64,000 nucleotides of DNA from Saxidomus purpurata (taxonomy: Eukaryota; Mollusca; Bivalvia; Venerida; Veneridae). This document shows, in pieces, positions 22,582 through 32,944 of the stretch. The translations under genes and the position numbers were made by a program. Each line of letters opens with the position of its first letter. Positions within the stretch are counted from its first letter, which is position 1. The DNA lies in contig JAFMSR010000007.1 in assembly GCA_022818135.1 (NCBI GenBank), positions 12,580,007 to 12,644,006 on the forward strand, in the 5' to 3' direction. The notes beneath the pieces were generated by a model. The model had not been told where the DNA came from and ran no database searches. It saw only the letters and a program-made list of their open reading frames with translations.

Positions 22582-23120
22582 CTGAAACAATTTAACATTG
22601 AAATTATTAGTCTTTTGTACATTACAACTTCTTAAAATTATACTGATTAATTTACAACATCCTTTAGAGTCATACACATTTATATTTCAACACACATAAA
22701 AGAAATACAAATACTATGTTATGATTTATTCAAAATTTAGGTTCCTAGTAAATGAATCAATATGGTATAAAGCGTATGTGCTTCTAGTGAGTTTTTTTAA
22801 TATCTATAATTACGAGACTTATTGCAATGTGACATGGATAAGCTGTACCATTTCAACATGCTACCCAAATAATACATGTATGTTAACAAATCCCTCAAGG
22901 CAAGACAAACATCATCATTTTCACACAGTCGGAGTCTTAGTCTAAAAGTATGTAATTCGGCATATGATAATACATACCTATTTAAACTTAAGAGACGTTT
23001 GCAAAAATGTATCTGTTATCTATCTCCACTGATATTACATATTAGGTTCTCTAAGACGAGATTTACTACATGTAGAATCGTCCCCCTACATGTATGTTGT
23101 CTTAAAACATCTATCAGGTG
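22582..23120. other. Upstream of GBP start exon, nothing recognised
   Basis: AT-rich region between the ATG exon and the CACTG element. It must hold the 5' leader intron and possibly the promoter, but no core element stands out. Confidence 0.4.
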
Positions 23121-23496
23121 CGCACTGTAAAAACAGAAAGGAAACTTTACACTGAAATGGGTGGCAGCTGGGTTGCCACCCATTTTGGTGTAAAGTAACC
23201 CTATTGTTTTTATGGAAACAATACACCCTGCTATCGGGGAAGCAGGACACCGTTCATGGTGTTACTTAACACGTTTTTCACAAGACAAACGTAACACGTT
23301 AGTGTAAGCGTACACTTTCATTACATATAAACCCTTTCATCAATTCATGACGGCAAAATCTGGACTTATTGGTCCTATCAGTTTCTCGAGAATGTCAAAC
23401 AGATGGTTTTTGTAAGACGATCTTAGTCAGTAGTTACGTACCTAAATTTTCAAAGAACTACTTATCTGAACTCTTTCCAACATTCTGACGGGTTTC

Positions 23497-23967
23497 ATAC
23501 GAAAGCCGAGAAGGGTCAAATAAAAAACAAAAAAAGTGGAAATAAACGCGTACGTACGAGAATTAAACGCGTACGTACGAGAATTAAACGCGTACGTACG
23601 AGAAATAAACGCGTACGTACGAGAATAAAACGCGTACGTACGAGAAATAAACGCGTACGTACGAGAATTAAACGCGTACGTACGAGAATAAAACGCGTAC
23701 GTACGAGAATAAAACGCGTACGTACGAGAAATAAACGCGTACGTACGAGAATAAAACGCGTACGTACGAGAATTAAACGCGTACGTACGAGAAATAAACG
23801 CGTACGTACGAGAATAAAACGCGTACGTACGAGAATTAAACGCGTACGTACGAGAATTAAACGCGTACGTACGAGAAATAAACGCGTATGTACGAGAAAT
23901 AAACGCGTACGTACGAGAATAAAACGCGTATGTACGAGAATTAAACGCGTACGTACGAGAATAAAAT
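23497..23967 (-). repeat. 20-bp minisatellite array, left (about 20 units)
   Basis: Units of ACGCGTACGTACGAG plus a five-base spacer tile the array. The spacer occurs in three forms: AATTAA, AAATAA and AATAAA. The outer flank ACGAAAGCCGAGAAGGGTCA and an A-rich stretch are repeated in inverse at the right array, so array plus flank forms a long inverted repeat. Each unit holds nested palindromes (ACGCGT, CGTACG, TACGTA). The long open frame here (repeating LVRTRFI) is only a translation of the 20-mer. Confidence 0.9.
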
Positions 23968-24347
23968 CACTTACATATGAAAGAGACACACCAAGGAGAA
24001 GTCAAGGTCACATTTCAGAGTCAAATGTCAAAATACTGTAACCCTTCAAATTTGAGTCAAATGTTCAGATTATTGATATGACATGCAAGACATAATAATG
24101 TATGTTCTAATTGTGCTACATAAGGTCATGGTATTATATCCCCGAAGGCCGTTGAAGCATTTTCAAGATGATGAGCATAATGTGTTTCTCGGCTATCTTG
24201 GTTAATCACATAGTTGTTGAGGTTATGGTAATGAGAAATGCCATTTCTTGTGACAAGGCGCGTTTATGGTGGTAATTTCATCATGTTCAGTGATAGCTCT
24301 AGTTGGTAACACAAGTTGAAAATTGCCAATTTTCTCTAAGTCAAGGG

Positions 24348-24575
24348 CTTCCGTGGCCGACGGTTAAAGCCACCGACTTGAAATCATTGTAACTTCTCAT
24401 AGATTTAGGGTCATGGGTTCGAGTCCCGCTACCGACTATGTCTCTTTGAGAGAAAGTTGGCAGCAGGGCTCTAGTACTGCATCTTCCTACGAACGATGGC
24501 TAGGTAAACTGCCCGCCTGTAAAAATAACCAAAATACGGTTGAAACGGGCTTTAAACTCAAACAACAACAATGCA
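24348..24575 (+). repeat. SINE with Ser-tRNA-like head
   Basis: GGCTTCCGTGGCCGACGGTT, anticodon arm GACTTGAAATC (loop CTTGAAA, anticodon UGA, Ser), a long variable arm and T arm ATGGGTTCGAGTCCCGC are followed by a body and the tail AAATACGGTTGAAACGGGCT then CAAACAACAACA. Type-II tRNA geometry is kept, but the acceptor stem does not close. Tails of the same SINE occur at 2296-2374 and about 63644-63700. Confidence 0.75.
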
Positions 24576-25026
24576 GGTTCATATTTTTCACTATTCTATT
24601 TTCTAAGAGTATGAACAAGTGATAAAAGTTTCTTCTCTCTGATAGTCACTTTAAGCAATAAATAGTGCTAACGTTCGAAACCACTTGAATGAATACACGG
24701 AAGGTGAAAAATACCTTCGCAACTCCACACTGGCGAGAAAAATAAAAAGGAAAAATACATGTACATGTATTGATTACTACACAGACAAATATTGAACAAT
24801 ATTGAAACATTCGATACCGGTATTTTAAAAGAACTGTATCATTCCTAACTAGTTCATGAACTCGAATCAAGAACTAATAAACCCAAGGTCATAAGCTTTT
24901 CCATGGTGGTTTCAAGTGTTCATGGTTTAATAAACTGAATTTAGCAGTGGTTTAACGTCTCAGCTCATCAGTGCAATAACTGGACATAGATTACATAGGC
25001 ACACACTTTTAAAAATAAGTGGTTAA

Positions 25027-25346
25027 AGTCCCAGAATCTCTTTGAATTTACTGATATTGTAAAATAAATATACTGATAGGATAATGATATAATCATGTTC
25101 ACTCTAAAACAATGTTGACATATTCATGCCTTTTGTATTCAAATCGTTTCTTCACGAAAAAGAGTTGCCAGAAAGTCTTTATTTTTTACAATATCATGGA
25201 AAAAAGTACTGCTCTATAATTCGAACATATACATCGATTTAAACATTTAAGTTAGGAATGTTTTCGGTATAAATAAATGTCATTACCGCCGGTAAGACAT
25301 CTTTCTTCGTAAAATAAGAGTTACTTGTAATTGTGGTCCTGGGACT
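25027..25346. repeat. TTAA MITE 'AGTCCCAG', full copy
   Basis: Terminal repeats AGTCCCAG/CTGGGACT lie between TTAA at 25023-25026 and 25347-25350. The 320-bp interior is non-coding and matches the partial copy at 20195-20405 in inverse orientation. It is nested in the CACTG element. Confidence 0.75.
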
Positions 25347-25567
25347 TTAAGGAAGATACCTTTAATGACACTTTGAAACAGGAACTTTTTTCAAATAATG
25401 AGCAGTATCATAGAGCTTCTATATACTGTACAGTGGAAATATGTGTAAAAACTCGCGAAATACACCTTAAAACTGTAAACTGTGAGTTTTAAAAATCGTT
25501 TTTGTAACTTTCACATATCCTTTACCCGGTGTGGCCATACCTACAAAGCACACTGAATATATATCGT

Positions 25568-25890
25568 TTAATTCTCGTACGTACGCGTTCAATTCTCGTA
25601 CGTACGCGTTTATTTCTCGTACGTACGCGTTTTATTCTCGTACGTACGCGTTTTATTCTCGTACGTACGCGTTTAATTCTCGTACGTACGCGTTTAATTC
25701 TCGTACGTACGCGTTTATTTCTCGTACGTACGAGTTTTATTCTCGTACGTACGCGTTTTATTCTCGTACGTACGCGTTTATTTCTCGTACGTACGCGTTT
25801 TATTCTCGTACGTACGCGTTTTATTCTCGTACGTACGCGTTTATTTCCTCTTTTTTTGTTTTTATTTGACCCTTCTCGGCTTTCGTAGTT
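25568..25890 (+). repeat. 20-bp minisatellite array, right (about 14 units)
   Basis: Same 20-mer as the left array but in opposite orientation (TTCTCGTACGTACGCGTTTA), ending in the same outer flank in reverse (TATTTGACCCTTCTCGGCTT). The order of the three spacer variants differs from that of the left array, so the two arrays have evolved separately. One unit carries CGAG instead of CGCG. Confidence 0.9.
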
Positions 25891-26319
25891 TCATAACTAA
25901 ACGTCACGAAAAGACTTTTCGTTCATAATTTTGCGAATAATAGCAAAGTGTTCATGTATGATACATGGATGTGTCCGTCTTAGTCACGCTACAATTTGAG
26001 ACCATAACCATGTGCATGGAATGCGGCATAGAATTGAAGCACATGCAAGTCCTTGGTCAGTTGACTTGTTTACGATACATGAATTTTAGGGCAAAGTTAC
26101 ACTTCCGTGTTACTATATCCCAGTCGGTGTATCTGACCAACTTACACTTGTAAGGATTTACAAAACGCCAGATCGGGAGTATCTCTTCACTGATTTTGGA
26201 GTAAAATTGCATTTCGGTGATTCTCTACTCGCACACGGTGTAACTTACACGGTAACACCATTTTCCAAGCTGGTTTACACTATATTCAGAGATAATTAAC
26301 ACTTATTTTTTACAGTGCG

Positions 26320-27129
26320 TCATTTAATGCGTAACGGATCAGAAGGAGGTACATACAAAGAATATTTCATTTTGTTACATGGATTTGTCTATAAAATATG
26401 TAAAGGAAAAATCATGTATACGTTCTCACCTAAAACAAGAATTGAGAGGTTAGACTAAAAAATGGAAATAATCAACAGATACATTTCTCACGTTCGACAC
26501 CCTCAAGACAGTCTAAACTGTGACTGAGACAGTGTAGAACTGTACTCTACATATTATACACATTATTCTTATTAATTTGAATCGCGTTGTAGAATCGACA
26601 ACTTTCGAAGAGGTTACATGTATCCTATGCAATCAGTTTAAAATCTATGTAAAAATAAAGTTTCAACAGAGATTATTTCCAAACATTCTACAGACTTATA
26701 AAATACGACTATATTTGTTCACTAATCGAAATTGTTTGCCATTTTCTGAGACTCACACAAGAAACAAACATGTAATTAGATATAATTGCTTTAAACAGAA
26801 GTTTTTAACACCACAATTTATAAAGATTTTTGCATGCACTGAGTTCTACATGGATCCTTTTTAGTTGTACATATGTTGTGAAAATCTCGGGAAAAGCCTT
26901 ACTAAGTTTTAACATGCTTGGTTCCGTGGTTACAGATAAGACTTCGTTAAAAAATCTTACAAGAAAATCGAACTCTGATTGAAATATATTTCATTGTAAG
27001 TATATACGTATATAATTTTCAATACATTAACCACGAAATTTACAGATAGGTATGACCATTTAGACTACATTGACAATTTTAGAATATAACTTTACTACGA
27101 AGCCCACTGTAATTCAGGAATGTGTTTGA
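26320..27129. other. No recognised gene
   Basis: AT-rich; an open frame at 26577-26864 has no family signature and no splice context. Confidence 0.45.
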
Positions 27130-27612
27130 AATATGTGAAACTGGTATTTGCGCATGACACTTCATCTCCATGTGCTGAACATCTGTTCCAATTCATTTTA
27201 AAATTTTTCAATGTATAACAAAGTTACAATCAGGACATAAACATGTGTGTATATATACAGGATTCTAAACTGAATGACCTCTTCGTGTGACCTTGACCTT
27301 CTAGGTGAGGACGCGGGACTTGCCTCCATGTGAGCGACAATTGTAACATGTAATTTTAAAGTCCTTCCATGTATGACAGAGTTACCATCTATAAGGATTC
27401 CATTACCTTTACACTCTAAATGTGACCTTGACATTTGAGGTAGGGACGTGGATCTTTCACGCAATTGCTCGTCTTGATTTGCTAAACATTTGTGCCAAGT
27501 TATTTTAAAATCCATCAATGTATGACAAAGTTAGTCCGGATACGAAATATTGTAATGACGGACATACGGACGGACGGACGGACGGTGCGATTTCAATATG
27601 CCCACCTTTGGG
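27130..27612 (+). repeat. Tandem TGACCTTGACC repeat, second cluster
   Basis: About three units with TGTGACCTTGACCTTCTAGG and TGTGACCTTGACATTTGAGG, then ATGACAAAGTTAGTCCGG and GGACGGACGGACGGACGG, closing with TGCGATTTCAATATGCC. Same family and orientation as 5325-6063. Confidence 0.75.
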
Positions 27613-28735
27613 CGTATACAAATCAGTTTCTTCGATTCGATCCATGATCTTTCCAGTCAATGGTTCTGCTCTCTAACTCACTTACCTACATCGAGTCGTT
27701 TATAAACAGTACGGAACAAATTGTAAAGCCGTGAGAATGTTCGTAATTGTAACGAAAAGTACCACTAATGCACGATTTGCTCACGAAAACTCATTTATTC
27801 AGTGCAAGCATTGTATTACATTTCCATACATAAAGGACAATAGTGATAGATAGACCAGATGCAACTTGCATACAAAAATATCATATTACAAAATAAAAAC
27901 ATAAACAACTTCAAACGACAGCAGAAAAGTGCATAGCCTACGGGCTCCATTTCATAGCTTTTTCACGGACTCTGGTTTTAGAAATTACTGCGCTGTAAAT
28001 GTCAATTTACACTAATAACGTAAGAAAATCATACACATATCACGGACAAGTACGGATATTTACGGAACGTACGGAATTCAATATAGGAGTTTGTAGTTTA
28101 ATTAGCAAATTAAGAAAGGAATTGCATCCGATTAATTATGTAAATATACTAAACGAAACTTGTAACGCACCACCTCCCTTTTCCTTCTTTATTTAATTAT
28201 CAACCCTTCCAATATCTGCCAGCTTATCTTTACATTTCGATGCACGACAGCTATCGTGTCTTGCATTTATGAAGAGACTGGGTACATACTTCCGTTTGGT
28301 GAAATTCAAAATGATCGAGTGGTACAACTCACATGGCAGAGCATTTTATTTTAACGTTTAAACCTCCGTAGATTTAAAACGGGTTATTGCCTTAATACTC
28401 TTCCTTAGGAAACCAACTCTTTGAATTATTTTCCGTATGAATGGACAAATTACTGATTTGTAAAACCTGTTTCTATTTTTCGGTTTTAATAGACCAATCG
28501 GCGTTCATCTTTGGTGGCCAGCTTTCGTTTTGAAGACACTGGAAACCATTTGTTTTGGTTTTCGGAGATGTTTCTAGTTTTAGGTTCTTGTCATAGTAAA
28601 ATCCAATTACAATACCAACAAACCGGCTAACAATGATGCGGACTTTATTTCCGTCACACAATCTGTAGCCCCTTGCCTTCATATACAAGGTACCGAAGTT
28701 AAAATGTACCAGTAACTGACTCTTGATTCTCGATA
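27613..28735. other. No recognised gene; one strong isolated donor-like site
   Basis: On the minus strand CGATGTAG/GTAAGTGAG at about 27683 is a near-perfect splice donor consensus but no coding frame leads into it; it could end a non-coding first exon. The rest is unremarkable. Confidence 0.35.
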
Positions 28736-28990
28736 TTTCAAAATAGTAATTCCTTACAACGAAAGAAAATTCATAATGAAATAATGATTCGCTATCTCGA
28801 AATGATATTTCGTTATCTTTAAACAATGTTTCGCTACACAATTATGGAAACGTTGATTCGATATCTCAAAATAATATTAAAATAATACTTCGTTTTCTCG
28901 AAATAATATTTTCCAATCAGAAAATAATATTAAATTATGTGAAAATAATATTTCGCTATCTCGAAATAATATTTCGATAATTCGGAATAT
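28736..28990. repeat. Degenerate minisatellite, AATAATATTTCGCTATCTCG units
   Basis: Successive variants of TTCG(C/T)TATCTCGAAATAAT occur about every 22-30 bp. An open frame on the minus strand (28473-28841) partly translates this repeat and is not treated as a gene. Confidence 0.65.
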
Positions 28991-29457
28991 ATTCCAAACT
29001 TTTAGAGTCGGAATAATAAAGTTCACGGTCTCAGTGGTTTAGTTCGACTCTGAGTGCTTCAGTGCACTCGACAGTAGTAAAAATACAGGCTGTGTCTCTT
29101 AGAAGATGATTTCATTGTGTACCTTTTTAGTTTTGCTTGCTAGTTATCATTTAAATTCAGTATAACACTACTCTCTCATTGATACTTTATTAAGCATCAG
29201 TTTAAACAACAAACAAAATATAATAGGGCTTCAACATTGTCACCATGCCATCATTTAAACTAACGCGAGGAATAATCATATCTAGATAAATGCAGAAAAA
29301 AAATCCGTTAACTTGCCTCGTCCAGGAAAAATAAAAAAGGCATTTAATTGGAAATATTACAGAGATATAGCCATTGTTTGAATTAACAAAGTTGATTTTG
29401 AATGAAATCGAAACGAAACTGGACGAGACCAATGTGTGACGAAGGGACATACATGAT

Positions 29458-29715
29458 TTGAACACACTTGATATCTCTATACCGTGGCACGGTCTTGATT
29501 TTAATACTCCTGGTCTTGCAGTATTTAACAAGAATTTTTTTAGTTTTTATGTAAGTAAAATGTTTACTGACCTAAGGAGCAGATTATTATTTAGTTTTGT
29601 AGAGGGCTACTACAACAACGCTAAACGCCGCATATCTAAGCAATACGCTTTGTTGATTTTTGAAGCTTTTCTTACAAGCGGTATTCCAAAAGATTTGAGA
29701 CTAACACTACAATAA
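29458..29715 (+). CDS. Unrecognised open frame, doubtful
   Basis: An 85-codon frame opens at a TTG and reads DISIPWHGLDFNTPGL, then MFTDLRSRLLFSFVEGYYN and NAKRRISKQYALLIFEAF, ending TLQ-stop. The composition (basic and aromatic residues mixed) looks more protein-like than most frames here, but there is no ATG, no clear splice border and no family I recognise. It could be a fragment of a decayed gene or chance. Confidence 0.2.
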   Translation: MNTLDISIPWHGLDFNTPGLAVFNKNFFSFYVSKMFTDLRSRLLFSFVEGYYNNAKRRISKQYALLIFEAFLTSGIPKDLRLTLQ

Positions 29716-30647
29716 CAGATTTAGTAAACATAATATCCATGTACACCGAATATTTCAACACTATTAGTTTTGCTATCGCAAACGTATAAACAATTAAACT
29801 AAGCATACTTGTAAGCATTGACACTATTTTTGTTAGTAGCACGCCTGTAGAAAAGATACGTGAAGACGTTTAGTGCTATGAATGTAACCCTTTACATTAT
29901 AGAGGTTTTCCATAAAAATTATAATAGATAGAAGTTTCATTACCTAGGCACTCTGGTTATACAGCGTATTATGTTGTTACACGCCAAAGGCGAAAACCAT
30001 TCATGAATTAGAAAAAAAAGCGATATATTATGTATAATAGTTTAACCAGGATTTTTGTTTGTTTACAAACGTTAATCAAATCAGTCCAAAACTACAAATT
30101 AGAGAAATATTATTATTTTCAATTTTAATAGCATTTATGCACCAAACAACTTTTCTAAGTACATGTTTTTATATACCTCAAAGCTGAGCCACATCTAAAT
30201 ATTTTTTTAAAGATATGCTCACGAACATTAGTCATGAAATTACTTGAATAATTCTTCTAATACACGATATGAATTTGATGAAAATAAATCGTGATTACAT
30301 TGCCTCACTGAGCTTACGTCACATCACACCTTACACGTAAAGTTCACAAAACCGTAAATTACGATAATTATGGATTTGTTCCAAAATGTTTTGAAAAAAA
30401 TCAGTTTTTGTTACAAAACGGTTTCGTTGTAGAATTCAAATATATTATATCTTTCCTTCATCACAATATACTTGCCACACTAAACTTATTGACGGAGTTG
30501 ATCTTTTTAAACAAACAAGTAATTCCATTCCAATGCAGTCATACTTCAACCCTCGTGAATTTGTTTCATTCTTTGTTTTCAGCTATAATATGTTCCAGGA
30601 GAGCTTGTGTTTTCTTCAAAATGACGTTTTTTATACAACAAACTTAC

Positions 30648-30758
30648 CATGAGTGATTCATATGAAGTACCAAATACCAATTCCTGAATGTACGCCCAAG
30701 CGAAATTGACGTTTGCAAGGCGATCAGGGTGCTCACTTTCATTTAAATATTCACCAGG
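30648..30758 (-). CDS. Unrecognised internal exon (111 bp)
   Basis: The minus strand has AAAGTTTCAG acceptor, 37 open codons reading PGEYLNESEHPDRLANVNF, then AWAYIQELVFGTSYESLM, and a strong donor GTAAGT. The other two frames are closed by stops, so phase is 0 at both ends. The Glu/Asp-rich, aromatic sequence looks like a real soluble domain but I cannot name it. It is on the same strand as the exons at 39985-40426 and may belong to the same gene; the 39985 exon ends in phase 2, so at least one exon would lie between. Confidence 0.5.
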
Positions 30759-31140
30759 CTGAAACTTTATTGTAGATTAGAATCAGTACAAACTCACAAA
30801 ATTCCTTTCTCTCCAAAAACATCTTCTTTGAGAATTTAGTTAATTAGTCAGTGCCATTTTTCTGATACTTCACATATTAGCGAATCATAAATGATTGGCT
30901 GTGTTACGGCCAGATTGTCAGCAACCTGATCATTTTAATGTTTTGATGACTTTTGAATATCGGGGTTACTTTGTTCACATAGCTACGCACCACTGACTTT
31001 GGTACATATCTTTAAACATTTTGTGAACTGTTAAACATCAATCTTTGGTCTTATGATAATGAAACATTCATCAGAATTATTTGAAAAATTGAATAAATTA
31101 CAAGATATCTTTTATAATAAGTGTTTACTTATAAAAGCGA

Positions 31141-31225
31141 CAATAGTCACGTGGTTAAAGCATATGAGTTACTTTGGTCAAAGCAGACGGTATGTTTCGT
31201 AGGTTCGAATCCCGACGTCAACTAT
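31141..31225 (+). repeat. tRNA-like SINE head
   Basis: ATAGTCACGTGGTTAAAGCA and a T-arm-like TAGGTTCGAATCCCGACG give box A and box B spacing of a tRNA-derived promoter. The arms do not fold as a functional tRNA. Confidence 0.45.
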
Positions 31226-31778
31226 GTTTGTTTCTTCTTACCCCACTGTTAGTGCTAGTTGGTTGTCTCTCATATTCAAGACCAATTAGTGCCGTGATGT
31301 TTTGTGACTGTATAATGTGAATCTTTATACTTTGTTTAATGACAAAGCTGACCAGGTAATTTAGGTATACGCTACTGTGATTACAAAAGAAAAGATGAAC
31401 ATATAAATAAATGAAAAGTAAGACAAGACGAAGCAAATACAATGTATACATATTTAATAATGATAAAAATGTAAAGAGAATTATATCTGATTACCCTATC
31501 ATCGGTTGCTCATTTTTGCCCACGTGTCAACTTATCCCGGTGCGACTATGTAATATATGCATATGCTATCTTTACAATAAAACTGGTCATTGTATAACTG
31601 CGACATTTTATCGAATTTTGTTTATTAAAACTTCTGAAAACATAATTACTAGTTAAAAATGATGTTTCACTATATTCAAATCCGTTTTATGTCGTCTGTG
31701 AAAGTAATAAAGGATATAGAAGAAGTACAGTTGGGCACTTTATTATATTGCGTTATACCAGTTTTTCTTCTATCAGAG

Positions 31779-32163
31779 ATTCTAACACGACCCGCAACTT
31801 TTCGTATATAGATATAGAGGGAAAGACGCTATACATTATTTTAGGATAAAATACAGATCACGTTTTCCACGGGCAAAACGTGGGGTAAATGTCGCACGCG
31901 TCCAATCACATTCCGTGCTTGTAAATTACTTTGGAAAATGTTGCTACGCGTCAAACACAGTTCGTTGTATTTTCAAAGACAATTTCGTGTTAGAATCGAA
32001 ATAATAAATGCATCTCTGTATTTTATCGTTGAATAAAATACAGCCAGTCGTTCGGATGCGAAAAATTAAATCACTCGTGCTACGCACTCGTGATTTAATC
32101 ACTACGCATCCGAATTCCTGACTGTATTTTATTAAACGATAAAATACAGGGACACATTTATTA
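31779..32163 (-). repeat. ~400-bp palindromic MITE, copy 2
   Basis: Reverse complement of copy 1 (19391-19794): the ATTCTAACACG...CGTGTTAGAAT half comes first, then the hairpin CTGTATTTTATCGTTGAATA / ATTTTATTAAACGATAAAAT around CACTCGTGCTACGCACTCGTG. The hairpin half is better preserved here. Confidence 0.75.
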
Positions 32164-32944
32164 ATTTTTAAATATAATAAATGAGAACCACTGTATCGAG
32201 TTAATATAAACAGTCCTGTTTGATAGTTTTTTTTTTCGTTTATTTCTGTAGCACACATTTACAATGATCGCCGTAAAATTGTATTTCATTTATAGAAATC
32301 TCAATTATTCATAATAATCATAAATTTTGTTTTGTGGAAACGCTTTACCTACATATTGAAGAGGGTCATGATTATAAAATGTAGGAGACACAACAACCAA
32401 CGTATACAATTATTTACTTGACTTTACCCAAACATACGGGTGTACACAGCAAAAACGACCTCTACAGAGATAACATGATGATTATATATTACGACTTTAA
32501 AGTAAATATTACTTTTTGTAAATAGGTTATACATCAAAATCATACTGTAATATATTAAATGTACCTCAAGCAATGTTGGATAGTTTCGTTTTCGTTGTAA
32601 ACTCCGTTAGACAAGTTCGCATGCCCAGAGCAGATGAAACGTTTTATCTTATACCAAATGTCCCTATTTTAATGTTCTATCTTAAAAACACTTGAACCCT
32701 GTCACTTGACAAGATTATGGTCTATCAACAATGTCACTGTCACAACAATGATATGTGAAAGAGTAAAGGCCCATCTACACAGTAAACCTTGATCTGTAAA
32801 TGTTGATCTATTCAGCAAAGTTTACTGTCTACATTGGTCGAATGTACGATTTTCCTGAAGTGTATACTCCATTTGTGGGATAGAGAAAGTCCTATCCGAT
32901 AAACGTTGCTGTACTGACCCCACACAGAGATTTAATTTATTACC
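32164..32944. other. No recognised gene
   Basis: AT-rich; a small imperfect inverted pair CAGTAAACC/AGTTTACTG occurs at 32780-32830. Nothing else supported. Confidence 0.4.

Larger units (their letters stand above)
23123..26317. mobile_element. CACTG-ended DNA element, 3.2 kb, non-autonomous
   Basis: The left end CACTGTAAAAA and right end TTTTTACAGTG form an 11-bp terminal inverted repeat flanked by CG on both sides (23121-23122, 26318-26319). Both ends are rich in TTACAC/GTGTAA words: CTTTACACTG, GGTGTAAAG, CTTACACTT, GTGTAACTTACAC, TTTACACT. Such subterminal words are typical of CACTA/EnSpm elements, which also make 2-3 bp duplications; this classification is an inference. There is no transposase. 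The interior holds two inverted 20-bp arrays, a Ser-tRNA SINE and a TTAA MITE. Confidence 0.6.

Noticed and set aside
23516..23989. Long open frames over both 20-bp arrays (LVRTRFI-type repeats)
   Set aside because: They only translate the 20-mer; three-frame openness follows from a repeat without stops. No start context or splice sites.
24348..24440. A functional tRNA-Ser gene
   Set aside because: Acceptor stem does not close and a known SINE tail with CAA repeats follows.
23497..25890. CRISPR-like appearance of the 20-bp arrays
   Set aside because: Units are contiguous with no unique spacers, and the context is a eukaryotic transposon.
28473..28841. 122-codon minus-strand frame
   Set aside because: Half of it translates the TATCTCGAAATAAT minisatellite; no family match.
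31218..31451. Minus-strand exon-like block SQNITALIGLEYERQPTS with GTAAGA donor
   Set aside because: Overlaps sequence following a tRNA-like SINE head; the frame is short and not supported by any family.
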